The notes under the pieces are model-generated. The model worked only from the letters and a program-made list of their open reading frames with translations. It searched no databases and was not told the DNA's origin. Of a stretch of 64,000 bases of DNA, positions 48,690 through 57,435 are shown in pieces. A program made the position numbers and the translations under genes. This DNA comes from a virus: positions 32,280 to 96,279 of the IMG/VR virus record IMGVR_UViG_3300048691_000182; one strand, 5' to 3'. Position 1 is the first letter of the stretch. Each line of letters begins with the position of its first letter.

Positions 48690-50629
48690 ATGGCAATTAG
48701 TTTAGAGCTAGTAAATAACGATAAAGTTTTCTACGAGTTACCTAACCCACCTATTATTATCAATGATGTACTCAATACATCAGAAGAAGAAAGAGAAGCA
48801 TTACAAAAACTTATCTTTAGTAAGTACGGCTCAGAGCACCTAAGTAACTTGCCCTCGTGTGATTGTGATGAAGGTGTTGGTATTGTTGGTGAATTCAACA
48901 TCGGTGTCTATTGTCCTAATTGCAGAACCTGTGTCAAGCCACCCATTGACAAAGAAATCAATTCAATACTCTGGATGAGGTCGCCAATAGGGGTGCAGCG
49001 TCTTATTAATCCAATAGTCTGGACTATGATTAGTGAGCGTTTTACAATCTCTAAGTTTAATATCATTCAATGGTTATGCGATACTGGGTATTCAGTAGAT
49101 GCTAAAGTACCAAGTGAGATAGAACTCATCCAAGAAGCAGGCATAACAAGAGGTTACAATAATTTTGTAACTAACTTCGACGCTATTATGGGTTTTCTTT
49201 TTAGTATAAAGAAATTGTCTTTAAAAGTAAAAGGACCTATTGACCATCTTCAGGTATTACTAAAAACACATAGAGAATGTTTATTTAGTAAACATATTCC
49301 GCTACCCAATAAAGCTCTTCTAATTATTGAAGAGATTAATGTAGGTACATATGTAGACCCTGTTGTTCCAGTAGCTATCAATGCTATCCAGACAATTGCC
49401 AGTATTGATGCACCAGGTAATACTTTTAGCCTTCGTGTAAAAGAAAACAGGACTGTTAAATCATTAGCTACCTTGGCTGAGTTTAACGAAATGTATGCAC
49501 ATGTGGGTCTAGGTGGTAAACCAGGTATTCTTCGAAGAAACGTATTTGGTACTAGTAATAACTTTAGTTTCCGTACAGTTATTACTTCAATTACAGAACC
49601 CCATAAAGAAACAGATATACACATACCTTGGCCTGTAGCAATTACTGTATTTAATTACCACCTGATTAACCATTTAAAGAAAATGGGATTCACTCTAAAT
49701 GAATCTATTGGGTATTTGAATAAACATGCTTACAAATACGATCCTTTGATTGATAGTATTTTTGACAAGTTTTTGAATGCAGGTAAAGGTAATGGAATTC
49801 CTCTTACACTTGGTCGTAATCCAAGTCTAGGTAAGTCTAGTCTTCTTAGTGTATTTATTACTAAGATTATCAAAGACCCTAAAATAGTAGCTACTAAAAT
49901 TAGTATACTAATTACAGCCCATCTTAATGCTGATAGAAACTTAAGTAGTATTTAAGTATTAAGTATGTAAAATGAGGAGAAACATTTTATGTACAAAATT
50001 TAATAGAACATAAAACTAAAAAAAAAACGTTTTAGAGTTCGCTATTTAAGATAAGTCCTTTTATTTAGTAATAAATAAAAAGTATTCTTTTGAATTGCTG
50101 GAATAACTTGTTAGATCAGTAAACTACAATAATCCTGAAAAGAGATTATGAATGTTTAAAAATTACTGAGTAGAGTCAATCAGCAGCTAAGACCCTAAGC
50201 TCGTGAGAGTATGGGTAAAGTTCAACGACTATCCCGTAGCTGGGAGTAGGGGTTAGCAACTCCGAAGTGGAAGACTACCTAACTAGCAATAGAAGGTAGA
50301 AGATATAGTCTGTTCCTCACTGGAGACGTGAGGCGGGTGGAATACACCGGGTGTTTTTAAGAGTAGCCACTGGCGAGCGACTAACACTGGACAAAAAGTT
50401 TGACGGCGACGAATGCAACTTCTGTTTATTCTTGGACGAAGATCTTGCTAAAGAGTTTGAAAGTTTGAAACCACACAAAAGTGTTTTCAGTCTTAATTCT
50501 CCAAGACAGGTATCTGGAAATTTGTCCATGCCTAAGCCAGTGGTATCTAGTATTGCTGAGCTCATGAGCTCAAAAGAAATACCTGATCCTGCTAAGTTAG
50601 AGAAAATGAAGAGTTTGTATGTAGACTAA
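48690..50629 (+). CDS. Non-virion RNA polymerase beta' N-terminal part, interrupted by a group I intron
   Basis: Exons 48690-49934 and 50399-50629 join to 491 residues. C57, C59, C75 and C78 form a zinc-ribbon-like site (CDC...CPNC). Joining the exons restores NAD|FDGD (residues 413-419), the absolutely conserved magnesium-binding motif of beta', preceded by GRNPSLGKSS, equivalent to NRAPTLHR. The C-terminal beta' must lie elsewhere, as in phiKZ gp55/gp74. It is the transcription enzyme made after infection, used inside the phage nucleus. GAAAG ribosome site. Read without splicing, exon 1 meets a stop 21 bases into the intron. Confidence 0.88.
49935..50398 (+). ncRNA. Group I self-splicing intron without endonuclease gene (464 nt)
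   Basis: The 5' exon ends in T (49934) and the intron ends in G (50398), as group I introns require. The core has TTCAACGACTA with GACTA at 50227-50231 pairing to TAGTC at 50306-50310 inside AAGATATAGTC (P7), and an AATCAGCAGC element near 50169. About 230 bases of AT-rich sequence precede the core. No open frame of endonuclease size. Exact P1 pairing was not resolved. Confidence 0.85.
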
Positions 50630-50633
50630 GTAT

Positions 50634-50670
50634 AAAAACTGAATAGAGCCAATCCTTCTATTCAGTTTTT
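50634..50670 (+). terminator. Terminator after polymerase gene
   Basis: 13-base inverted repeat (50634-50646 with 50658-50670) running into a long T tract. Confidence 0.8.
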
Positions 50671-50688
50671 TTTTTAGAAAGAAATGAA

Positions 50689-50805
50689 ATGATTACAGAG
50701 AAAAGAATTAAGTTAGAATCTCTAGAAGTAAAATTAAAAAGAATAAAACTGAAACAACTATTACTTAAACTAAATAGGCTCAAAGTAAATGAAAAAGTAC
50801 ACTGA
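50689..50805 (+). CDS. Very small basic helical protein
   Basis: 38 residues, nearly all Lys/Leu/Ile/Glu, an amphipathic helix. Preceded by GAAAGAAATGAA, the same leader context as other small genes here. Overlaps the next ORF by 17 bases. Could be a real short peptide or chance. Confidence 0.4.
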   Translation: MITEKRIKLESLEVKLKRIKLKQLLLKLNRLKVNEKVH

Positions 50806-50953
50806 TGCTATTATTGCTTTGATCGAGAAAGATGTTATCATTCCTTTGTCTTTTTCAAAGAAACAATCTCTGTCTATTGATATTGAAAAAATATTGAAAC
50901 AAAGAGATAGGATTAAACAAAATCGCAAAGTAAAAAATGCTAAAGTTAAATAA
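50789..50953 (+). CDS. Small basic protein
   Basis: 54 residues, Lys/Ile-rich with a strongly basic C-terminus (KQNRKVKNAKVK), possible nucleic-acid or ribosome binder. Starts within the previous short gene. Confidence 0.45.
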   Translation: MKKYTDAIIALIEKDVIIPLSFSKKQSLSIDIEKILKQRDRIKQNRKVKNAKVK

Positions 50954-51031
50954 TTTCAAACACTTATTATTAAAGGGAAGTTAGAATAATACTGACAAAG
51001 TTTATTATTTGATTAACACCCGAGGAATTTC

Positions 51032-51649
51032 ATGGCCAACGTTATATACGGTGGGGTAGATGCATTTGATACTATAGCCTACGGGCAACAAGATTATGGT
51101 AGTCAGATGTTTTTTAAGTCTCAAGTCGAGCAGGTTAGTAATTTATTGACCGATTATGCTGGTCAATTTTTTAATAATACTAAACAACTATATGACAGGT
51201 ACCAAGGTAGCGAAGCTATCAGAGCAGCAAAAGCTGTGGTGCGCACCCTGGGTGGGTTGTTTTTGCAGAATAAAATCCAACCTCTAACCACAATAGGAAA
51301 TTTACAACAAGCTCCTATTGTGATGCAGAATTGGATTATGGCAAACCCGTTAGTGCGTGAGAATTACCACAAACAAAGATGCGATGGTTATTCCGATACA
51401 TATGTGGATATGCAGCCTAATGCTATTGGTGAAACTCATGACGCATACAGGGAAGTTATGAACGGTATGGTGGTGGAGGATGAAAATGGAAATTCTCGTT
51501 ATTCCTTCTATATGCCTGAAGAAGTAGAAGGAGTAAGACCCCTTAGCTTTGAAGACCAGGTAGATATTTTAACAACCTGGGACATCATCGACGCTTTTAT
51601 GAAAGCAGGAATAGAAGACCCTACCAGCCCTTTCAATAATAAACTCTGA
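51032..51649 (+). CDS. Unknown protein
   Basis: 205 residues with a GAGGA ribosome site. Tyr/Gln/Asp-rich, no membrane segment or known motif. A single-gene unit closed by a terminator, downstream of the polymerase, so possibly a conserved nucleus-related or virion protein. Function unknown. Confidence 0.65.
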   Translation: MANVIYGGVDAFDTIAYGQQDYGSQMFFKSQVEQVSNLLTDYAGQFFNNTKQLYDRYQGSEAIRAAKAVVRTLGGLFLQNKIQPLTTIGNLQQAPIVMQNWIMANPLVRENYHKQRCDGYSDTYVDMQPNAIGETHDAYREVMNGMVVEDENGNSRYSFYMPEEVEGVRPLSFEDQVDILTTWDIIDAFMKAGIEDPTSPFNNKL

Positions 51650-51672
51650 TAAAGTTTAGACATAATACGAGA

Positions 51673-51710
51673 CTACTCACAGAGACTAAATAAATAGTCT
51701 CTGTGAGTAG
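51673..51710 (+). terminator. Hairpin terminator
   Basis: 15-base perfect inverted repeat (51673-51687 with 51696-51710). Confidence 0.7.
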
Positions 51711-51742
51711 GTTAAGTATAGTTTAATTTTTAAAGGTTTATA

Positions 51743-52159
51743 ATGGAAACTCGCGCTGTTCCTTCTTTGTCTGACGATGGTTGGGTTTTGTCTAGTGCGT
51801 TAAGAGCTAACTACTTAATGTCTCATTTTTTTCTGTCTGAATATAGTCAAACTTCACTATATCCCGACCAGGTGTCTAGCTTACCTTACATTATCCAGCA
51901 AAATCAAGGTAATATTTCAAAAACATCTACAGCGATTAGATCTACTCTTGCGGGGTATTTGACTAAATATTTTAATGATGTTAATACACAAGTAGATTTT
52001 GTACAGGATGAAATAAATTCAACTAAATACAGAATTAGAATTTATGTAACCTTTACTGACAATGACGGGATTACTTACAACCTAGGTAAGTTGGCTGTTG
52101 TTGAAAATTCTAAGATATCGTCAATAGCAGACCTCAATAATAACGGCCCCGTGGTGTAA
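51743..52159 (+). CDS. Unknown protein
   Basis: 138 residues; helical N-terminal half and beta C-terminal half (TKYRIRIYVTFTDNDGITYNLG). The pattern resembles gpW/gp25-like or other small baseplate wedge proteins, but the match is not firm. Function unknown. Confidence 0.6.
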   Translation: METRAVPSLSDDGWVLSSALRANYLMSHFFLSEYSQTSLYPDQVSSLPYIIQQNQGNISKTSTAIRSTLAGYLTKYFNDVNTQVDFVQDEINSTKYRIRIYVTFTDNDGITYNLGKLAVVENSKISSIADLNNNGPVV

Positions 52160-52212
52160 TTAAATTACACTAAACTGTAGATTAATATAGTGAAAATAAC
52201 AAAAGGATATTT

Positions 52213-52743
52213 ATGTCTAAAGATATGCACGAGCAAGGAGAAGCACATTTTGCAAACCTTGTTACAAACATAGAAAAAACAAAATTACCAGAAGCTGTGT
52301 TTAAGAGTGTGTTTCTTCCTGTTTTTGCAGGTAAACATAAGTCTACAGATACTGGTGATATTCTTAGAAATTGGGTAGGTATTGCTGGTGCCCCTGGTAA
52401 GGAAGTTGAGATTATTGATCCTAAAGGCAATACTGTATTCACTGTACCACCAGTATTTAATTCTGATTTCATTGATGCTAGTAACAGACAAAACTCAAGA
52501 CAAATGTCAGTCATCATGAGTACTTATGATTTGCATAGAAATGCTCTACCTATCCTTGGTCAAAATTTTCTTCATAACACTTTACCAAATAAAATAGATT
52601 CTATTACACAGGCCTCCCCTAGTAATGAAACTAATGGAAAAAGATGGCAGGAAATCTTTGATAGATACTTTCCATCGTCGACGCCTATTAAAGAACAAGT
52701 ACAACCTTCCAGTAACGTTACTGACGACGATTTTACCTTCTAA
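52213..52743 (+). CDS. Unknown protein, coupled to the nuclease gene
   Basis: 176 residues with an AAGGA ribosome site; no motif recognised. Its stop shares one base with the start of the SbcD-like gene, so the two are translationally coupled and may work together in DNA processing (inference). Confidence 0.6.
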   Translation: MSKDMHEQGEAHFANLVTNIEKTKLPEAVFKSVFLPVFAGKHKSTDTGDILRNWVGIAGAPGKEVEIIDPKGNTVFTVPPVFNSDFIDASNRQNSRQMSVIMSTYDLHRNALPILGQNFLHNTLPNKIDSITQASPSNETNGKRWQEIFDRYFPSSTPIKEQVQPSSNVTDDDFTF

Positions 52744-53864
52744 TGAATAATTTAAAAATAGCCGTAATCTCTGATATCCACTTAGCTGCTAAAAATAATC
52801 CTACTAAAAATATTATCAATAATCTCTGTAATGCTTTGCCTGATAACGAAGAAACAGCTGAGTTGGATATTGTATTCTTAGCTGGCGATGTTTTTGATAG
52901 GTTAGTTAATTTACCAGAAGATGAAGTTTTTGAAATAGATATGTTTATATGCTATCTACTTCAGCTTTGTAAAAAACACAATATCAAGTTAAGGGTATTA
53001 GATGGAACGAAAAGTCATGACTGGTTCCAATCAGCTAGATTCGTAGAACTCAATAACATCGTAAAATATAAGACAGACGTTGTTTATGTAAGAGATTTGT
53101 CTATTGAGTACATTGAAGAGTATGGAATTAATATTCTTTATGTGCCAGACGAATGGTCTACAAGTACCCAGGATACTTTAGACCAGGTAAGAACTTTGCT
53201 CAGTGTCAAAGGTTTAGATAAAGTTGATTTTGCTATTATGCACGGTCAGTTTGATTACCAAATGCCTTTATTAGCTAAAAAGATACCTGTGCACGATTCA
53301 AAAGCTTATTTAGATATAGTTAGAGAATATATCTTTATAGGACATGTGCATACACATACTTTCTTTGATAGAATTGTGGCCCAGGGTTCTTTTGATAGAT
53401 TAAGTCACGGAGAAGAAGAACCTAAAGGCCATGTCAGAGCTGAGATTAACTTAGATACTTCAGAGAAACAATGGTTCTTTATCGAGAACAAAGGTGCTAA
53501 GATTTATAAAACAATTAAGTGTAGCGATAGACTTAATTTAGAGAGCTCTTTAAATAAGATAAAAACCCAAATTAAAAACGTTCCTGACTATAGTGCTATT
53601 CGCGTTTATGCTAATAAAGGTCATCCTATTTTAGAAAATAAACACGAGCTTACTAAAATAGCTCCATTGATGGTCTGGACAGTATTTGGTAAAGAGGAGC
53701 AAACAAAAGAGCAAAAGTTTGCAGAAGAAGATAAAGCAATAGAATCAGGAATTACAATTACTTCTGAAAATATCCATGATCTTTTAATGGGTAAAATAGA
53801 AGCAATTGAAGTTAATGATTTAATTTATAATAAATGCAGTGAGCTTTTAAAAGAAATAATTTAA
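52743..53864 (+). CDS. SbcD/Mre11-like metallophosphatase nuclease
   Basis: 373 residues. Calcineurin-like phosphoesterase motifs in order: ISDIHLA (DxH), LAGDVFDR (GD), DGTKSHDW (the GNHD position, here with SH instead of NH), MHGQF and IGHVHTHTF (GHxH). SbcD/Mre11-type nucleases trim DNA ends and open hairpins during recombination-dependent replication. The Asn-to-Ser change in the third motif is unusual and could lower activity. The SbcC-type partner is not in this window. Confidence 0.82.
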   Translation: MNNLKIAVISDIHLAAKNNPTKNIINNLCNALPDNEETAELDIVFLAGDVFDRLVNLPEDEVFEIDMFICYLLQLCKKHNIKLRVLDGTKSHDWFQSARFVELNNIVKYKTDVVYVRDLSIEYIEEYGINILYVPDEWSTSTQDTLDQVRTLLSVKGLDKVDFAIMHGQFDYQMPLLAKKIPVHDSKAYLDIVREYIFIGHVHTHTFFDRIVAQGSFDRLSHGEEEPKGHVRAEINLDTSEKQWFFIENKGAKIYKTIKCSDRLNLESSLNKIKTQIKNVPDYSAIRVYANKGHPILENKHELTKIAPLMVWTVFGKEEQTKEQKFAEEDKAIESGITITSENIHDLLMGKIEAIEVNDLIYNKCSELLKEII

Positions 53865-53870
53865 TATTTG

Positions 53871-53908
53871 TATTACTTAAGAAACCTTAAAAAGTTTCTT
53901 AAGTAATA
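53871..53908 (+). terminator. Hairpin terminator
   Basis: 15-base inverted repeat (53871-53885 with 53894-53908). Confidence 0.65.
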
Positions 53909-53920
53909 CTAAGGAGTTTT

Positions 53921-54814
53921 ATGTCGTTAAGTAGAGAATTAATTTTAGGCAGAGCAATATCTGCTTTTGCTGTATCCGTTGGAACAAGTCTTGCTCTTGA
54001 ATCAATTTTCATGTCAGACCAACCAAGCATAGATCCTGACAGAACACCACCTCAAAAAGTTAATATAGGAAACTATGATGAGTTCTGGATTAATATAGCT
54101 ACTTTATTTAGAAACTTAATTGGTTCGTTACCTAAAGAAGGAGCTAATTCAGTTTCATCGCCTGATATTAAGGAAGCCCTGATTAATGAAATGGCTTACA
54201 TAGCTGATCTAGTATCACATTACTCAGAGAGAAAAACAAACACTATTTTTTATGTTTGCGAGTATAAAAAAATAGAGGCCATGGAAAGTAAATTCATCAT
54301 GGTGAGGAAAGACAATACGGTTAATCAGAAGAATTATAGAGCGCTGCTGAACAAAACTTTACAAGATATTTTAAATAGCGTAGGCAAAGACGACAATGTT
54401 CGCTTATTCGATTCTGATATTAATGTTTCCCCTAAAGGAAAACCTGGTATTTCTTCTAAAAAATGCAGAGCTATTATTCTAACACACAATGCTTTTGATT
54501 TAACTAGCCAGCACAGATTTGCTAATCTTGATTTAATAGAATCTCACAGTGGTGTTTTAAAGAAACGAGCTATGTTTTATACTAAATACTTAAACGGCAA
54601 TGATTTACCTATGATACCGTTTATGCGTAGCTTACTACCCGTGTTTGGCGATAGAGAAAATTTCTCACCAATAGCCATTAGTATTAGAAAAGCTTTATTA
54701 GATCTAGCAGTAAAAAATAGATGGAGTCAACTCACCACTATTGCTAAAATCAAGGATAATTTAAACCAGCTTCCTAATAAGTTTATGGTCGATACTATTA
54801 ACTCAATAATTTAA
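53921..54814 (+). CDS. Unknown protein
   Basis: 297 residues with an AAGGAG ribosome site. Mostly helical; a segment rich in Lys and Ser (NVSPKGKPGISSKKC) separates two halves. No membrane segment. No family recognised. Followed closely by a coiled-coil small gene. Confidence 0.6.
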   Translation: MSLSRELILGRAISAFAVSVGTSLALESIFMSDQPSIDPDRTPPQKVNIGNYDEFWINIATLFRNLIGSLPKEGANSVSSPDIKEALINEMAYIADLVSHYSERKTNTIFYVCEYKKIEAMESKFIMVRKDNTVNQKNYRALLNKTLQDILNSVGKDDNVRLFDSDINVSPKGKPGISSKKCRAIILTHNAFDLTSQHRFANLDLIESHSGVLKKRAMFYTKYLNGNDLPMIPFMRSLLPVFGDRENFSPIAISIRKALLDLAVKNRWSQLTTIAKIKDNLNQLPNKFMVDTINSII

Positions 54815-54823
54815 GGAATTAAA

Positions 54824-55018
54824 ATGCGTTGGTTGTTTGAAAACCCAGTTGTTTCTAACTTAAAGAAACAAATAACTGCTTTGAAAAAAGAAAACGAGTT
54901 ACTAATTAAGAAAAATGAAATATTACAAAAAGATATTTTGATCTTACAAACTCTTTCTCCTTCGCCTGAAGCTAAACAATTTATTCCTAGTAAATACATG
55001 GTAAACAAATATGAGTAA
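54824..55018 (+). CDS. Small coiled-coil protein
   Basis: 64 residues with an AAGGAA ribosome site. Residues about 10-42 form a Lys/Glu/Leu heptad helix (LKKQITALKKENELL...). Overlaps the next gene by eight bases. Function unknown; probably a dimerising adaptor. Confidence 0.6.
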   Translation: MRWLFENPVVSNLKKQITALKKENELLIKKNEILQKDILILQTLSPSPEAKQFIPSKYMVNKYE

Positions 55019-55280
55019 AAAGAAAAGAAATAAAAATAGAGCCACTAATACAACCTTAAAGAATAAAGTTCGTTCTTTAAAAGAAGCTAAGAGTGTTTGC
55101 CCTAATTGTTCTATGGTTGGTGAGTATCATTGGGTAAGTATGCCTACAAGCCTAGAAAGCTTTATTAATAAAGTTAGTAATGGTTTTTGGATTTGCCCAA
55201 AAATGTACGGGCCTGACGGTAAGCGTACTGATACAATAACAGACAACCCAATGTCTTTTATGGGAAGAAGATTGATATGA
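55011..55280 (+). CDS. Small Cys-containing protein
   Basis: 89 residues, basic N-terminus (KKKRNKNRATN) then VCPNCSMV and a later FWICPKMYG, giving CxxC plus one more Cys and a nearby His, a possible incomplete zinc site. Overlaps the next gene by ATGA. Function unknown. Confidence 0.55.
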   Translation: MSKKKRNKNRATNTTLKNKVRSLKEAKSVCPNCSMVGEYHWVSMPTSLESFINKVSNGFWICPKMYGPDGKRTDTITDNPMSFMGRRLI

Positions 55281-55582
55281 AACAACAAGTAATTGCTTTA
55301 AAGAAAACTAATGATAACTGGATGCCTAGCTATTACTTATCAAATAACAAAGATGTCCAATATGTTAAAATAGAGTTAAAAGATATTACGCCGCCCGGCT
55401 CCAAGAATTTTTATAAAGTAAGTGCTAAGGGTGCCGATAATTATACCTACTCTATTGTTTTTACTGAGCACAGTGAGGCCAGTAAAATGTTCTTATTTTT
55501 AATGCTTAAAGATTTTATAGATATAGCTGATCTTATTGAGTTAGGATTTGAAAATGTTTGGGGTAATCTCAATGGCAAATAA
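55277..55582 (+). CDS. Unknown small protein
   Basis: 101 residues, beta-rich with a helical C-terminus (MFLFLMLKDFIDIADLIELGF). Starts in an ATGA overlap with the previous gene and ends inside the next. Function unknown. Confidence 0.55.
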   Translation: MKQQVIALKKTNDNWMPSYYLSNNKDVQYVKIELKDITPPGSKNFYKVSAKGADNYTYSIVFTEHSEASKMFLFLMLKDFIDIADLIELGFENVWGNLNGK

Positions 55583-55838
55583 ATTAACCTCAGTGGCAAT
55601 TAAGTTCGACGCTCGCATATGGTCACTACCTCCACCAGCACGACACCACGACGTTATTAGGTGGATTGCTGAATCAAATGGAGAAGGAATCAATGGACCC
55701 GATGAACAAGGTTTTATGACAAACGACTGTGAGTTTGTAGATAGAAAAGAAGCTTTAATAATTGCTTTAAAAGCAAACCAAGTACTCGACATTAATAACG
55801 TCAGAGCAAATCAATTGTTTTCTGAAGATCTTTGGTAA
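55572..55838 (+). CDS. Small phage protein of the 'SLPPPARHHDVI' type
   Basis: 88 residues from ATG 55572 (GGGG eight bases upstream). The pattern SLPPPARHHDVIRW, then DEQGFMTNDCEFVDRKEAL, occurs in many unrelated phages (from memory of such proteins) with unknown function; Asp/Gly plus two His could bind a metal. Longer non-ATG starts are possible. Confidence 0.6.
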   Translation: MANKLTSVAIKFDARIWSLPPPARHHDVIRWIAESNGEGINGPDEQGFMTNDCEFVDRKEALIIALKANQVLDINNVRANQLFSEDLW

Positions 55839-55848
55839 AAAAAAAGTC

Positions 55849-56304
55849 ATGCCTCTTAAATTTGTAACGGGTAATCTATTTGAGTCTGACTGTGACGCTT
55901 TGGTCAATACTGTAAATACCGTCGGCGTAATGGGTGCTGGTATTGCATTACAGTTTAAAAACTTATTTCCTGAAAATTATATTCTTTATAAAAATGCTTG
56001 TAAAGATGGTATTGTGGTTACAGGAAAAATGTTTACAACTGTGGCAAACTTTAAAGGTAGGAAAATACTAATAGTTAATTTCCCCACTAAAGAACACTGG
56101 AGAAATCCTTCTAAATTAAACTATATTGAAGAGGGACTTATTAGTTTAGCTAATGGTTTAAGAATGAGTGGCATAAATTCAATCGCTATACCAGCTCTTG
56201 GTTGTAGTAACGGTGCCCTTAATTGGCTGAATGTCAAAGAGTTGATTGTAAGCCATTTGGGAACTATAGATAAAGAAATTTTAATATACGAACCACTACT
56301 GTAA
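55849..56304 (+). CDS. Macro-domain protein (ADP-ribosylglycohydrolase-like)
   Basis: 151 residues, a complete single macro domain. VTGNLFESDCDALVNTVNTVGVMGAGIALQFK (residues about 5-36) is the ADP-ribose loop of the DarG/TARG1-like group, and IAIPALGCSNGALNW is the second loop. Members remove ADP-ribose from nucleic acid or protein. In a phage this could undo ADP-ribosylation of phage DNA by DarT toxins, or degrade NAD-derived defence signals. Target not shown by sequence. Confidence 0.82.
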   Translation: MPLKFVTGNLFESDCDALVNTVNTVGVMGAGIALQFKNLFPENYILYKNACKDGIVVTGKMFTTVANFKGRKILIVNFPTKEHWRNPSKLNYIEEGLISLANGLRMSGINSIAIPALGCSNGALNWLNVKELIVSHLGTIDKEILIYEPLL

Positions 56305-56308
56305 TTAT

Positions 56309-56337
56309 TTACATACAGTAGTTATAATTTGTAGAAG
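56309..56337 (+). promoter_or_regulatory. Promoter of the tRNA/accessory region
   Basis: TTACAT followed by TATAAT and TGTAGAA, the same arrangement as at 41301 and 46431; the tRNA-Met begins ten bases later. Confidence 0.5.
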
Positions 56338-56346
56338 TAAATAAAC

Positions 56347-56420
56347 GTGCCGTTAGCTCAGCGGTTAGTAGCAGCGGCCTCATAAGCCGTTGGTCGTCAG
56401 TTCAAATCTGACACGGCACA
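56347..56420 (+). tRNA. tRNA-Met (CAT anticodon)
   Basis: Cloverleaf with acceptor GTGCCGT/ACGGCAC, anticodon CAT at 56381-56383 and a TTCAAAT T-loop. CCA is encoded (56421-56423). With C34 it could instead be the lysidine-modified tRNA-Ile; the sequence alone does not decide. Confidence 0.9.
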
Positions 56421-56493
56421 CCATATTCTTTATTAAGCCGTAAGGTGTGAGATCATGACTCACTCGTCCCACCATTTATAAAACAACAAACAA

Positions 56494-56709
56494 ATGTCCA
56501 TAGCTCACACAGCCACAGAGTTTTGCACAGGTACAGGATGCATGGAAAAATGCAGAACTTGTCATCATGTTGCAGTTTGGGATGAATTAAACGAGCTACC
56601 AGATGTAGAAAGAAAACTACACCAGTCTGGTATGAAGTCACTTAACACATCTCGCTGCCAGATTACTAGTGGATGTTTTTATAAACCCAAAAATATAAAA
56701 CAAAAATGA
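56494..56709 (+). CDS. Small Cys/His-rich protein
   Basis: 71 residues, with FCTGTGCMEKCRTCHHVAVW early and RCQITSGCF later: six to seven Cys and three His, likely metal-binding or disulfide-linked. Overlaps the next gene by ATGA. Function unknown. Confidence 0.55.
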   Translation: MSIAHTATEFCTGTGCMEKCRTCHHVAVWDELNELPDVERKLHQSGMKSLNTSRCQITSGCFYKPKNIKQK

Positions 56710-57086
56710 TTATTGAAGATTTCATACACCACAAAGAAAATACTCTTACTGACTCAATGTGCACACAAGCTGTTCTAACAGATTTTGTTAGTAAATTGTA
56801 TTTTTACATGAAGTTCTTAGAGAATTCTAATCGTGTAGCAGAAGCAGACCTTATTAGAAATATAAGAGGTATGATAGTTGAATGTCGTTCAATTACACAT
56901 ATTACAAATGAAGATATTCTAAAAACACTGCAAACTGTTAATGTTTATCTGAATATTCAAATAACTGTTCTCAGTGGCGCAAAAGAACGTCAATGGGAAG
57001 CAGAACTCTTTGACACATATATTCAGGATTTAGCTACTGCTATTAATTATTTTGGTAGAAAAGAAATTATTTCACTATTAACTTAA
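56706..57086 (+). CDS. Unknown helical protein
   Basis: 126 residues, mostly helical, no motif. Starts in an ATGA overlap with the Cys/His-rich gene, so the two are coupled. Confidence 0.55.
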   Translation: MIIEDFIHHKENTLTDSMCTQAVLTDFVSKLYFYMKFLENSNRVAEADLIRNIRGMIVECRSITHITNEDILKTLQTVNVYLNIQITVLSGAKERQWEAELFDTYIQDLATAINYFGRKEIISLLT

Positions 57087-57122
57087 TGAATAAATAAAAA
57101 TGAAAATCACACAAGAAGGAAT

Positions 57123-57160
57123 TATACCTTACTATTAGTTTAAACTAATAGTAAGGTATA
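57123..57160 (+). promoter_or_regulatory. 38-base perfect palindrome covering a ribosome site
   Basis: Both halves are exact complements (57123-57141 with 57142-57160). The AAGG that serves the start codon at 57160 lies in the 3' arm, so the hairpin may hide it. It can also act as a terminator or dimeric operator. Confidence 0.5.
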
Positions 57161-57435
57161 TGTCGTATACAAAAATATCAAACGTTTATTGTAAAGCAGT
57201 TAAAAATGGAATTATAGACCAGCGATCTATACCTTATTCCAAAAAGAAACAATTAGATTATAATTGGTTTTGTGTAAGACTAAATTATAAAACTGGTTAT
57301 TTCTTTATCTGTGGAAAATATAAAACTGAACTAGAGGCTCGTAAACAAATGGATAAAGTACTTCGATATAGTCCAATGTTTATTATTGAGAAAACAATAT
57401 TTGAGTCTTGTTACAGCTTTAAGGATTTAAAATGA
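57160..57435 (+). CDS. Unknown small protein
   Basis: 91 residues, Lys/Tyr-rich, with three Cys and a beta-alpha pattern (GYFFICGKYKTELEARKQM). Coupled to the next gene by ATGA. Function unknown. Confidence 0.55.
   Translation: MSYTKISNVYCKAVKNGIIDQRSIPYSKKKQLDYNWFCVRLNYKTGYFFICGKYKTELEARKQMDKVLRYSPMFIIEKTIFESCYSFKDLK

Noticed and set aside
56436-56480. Second CAT anticodon-arm-like hairpin followed by CCACCA-like end
   Set aside because: No D-arm or T-arm; at most a decayed tRNA fragment, too short to call.
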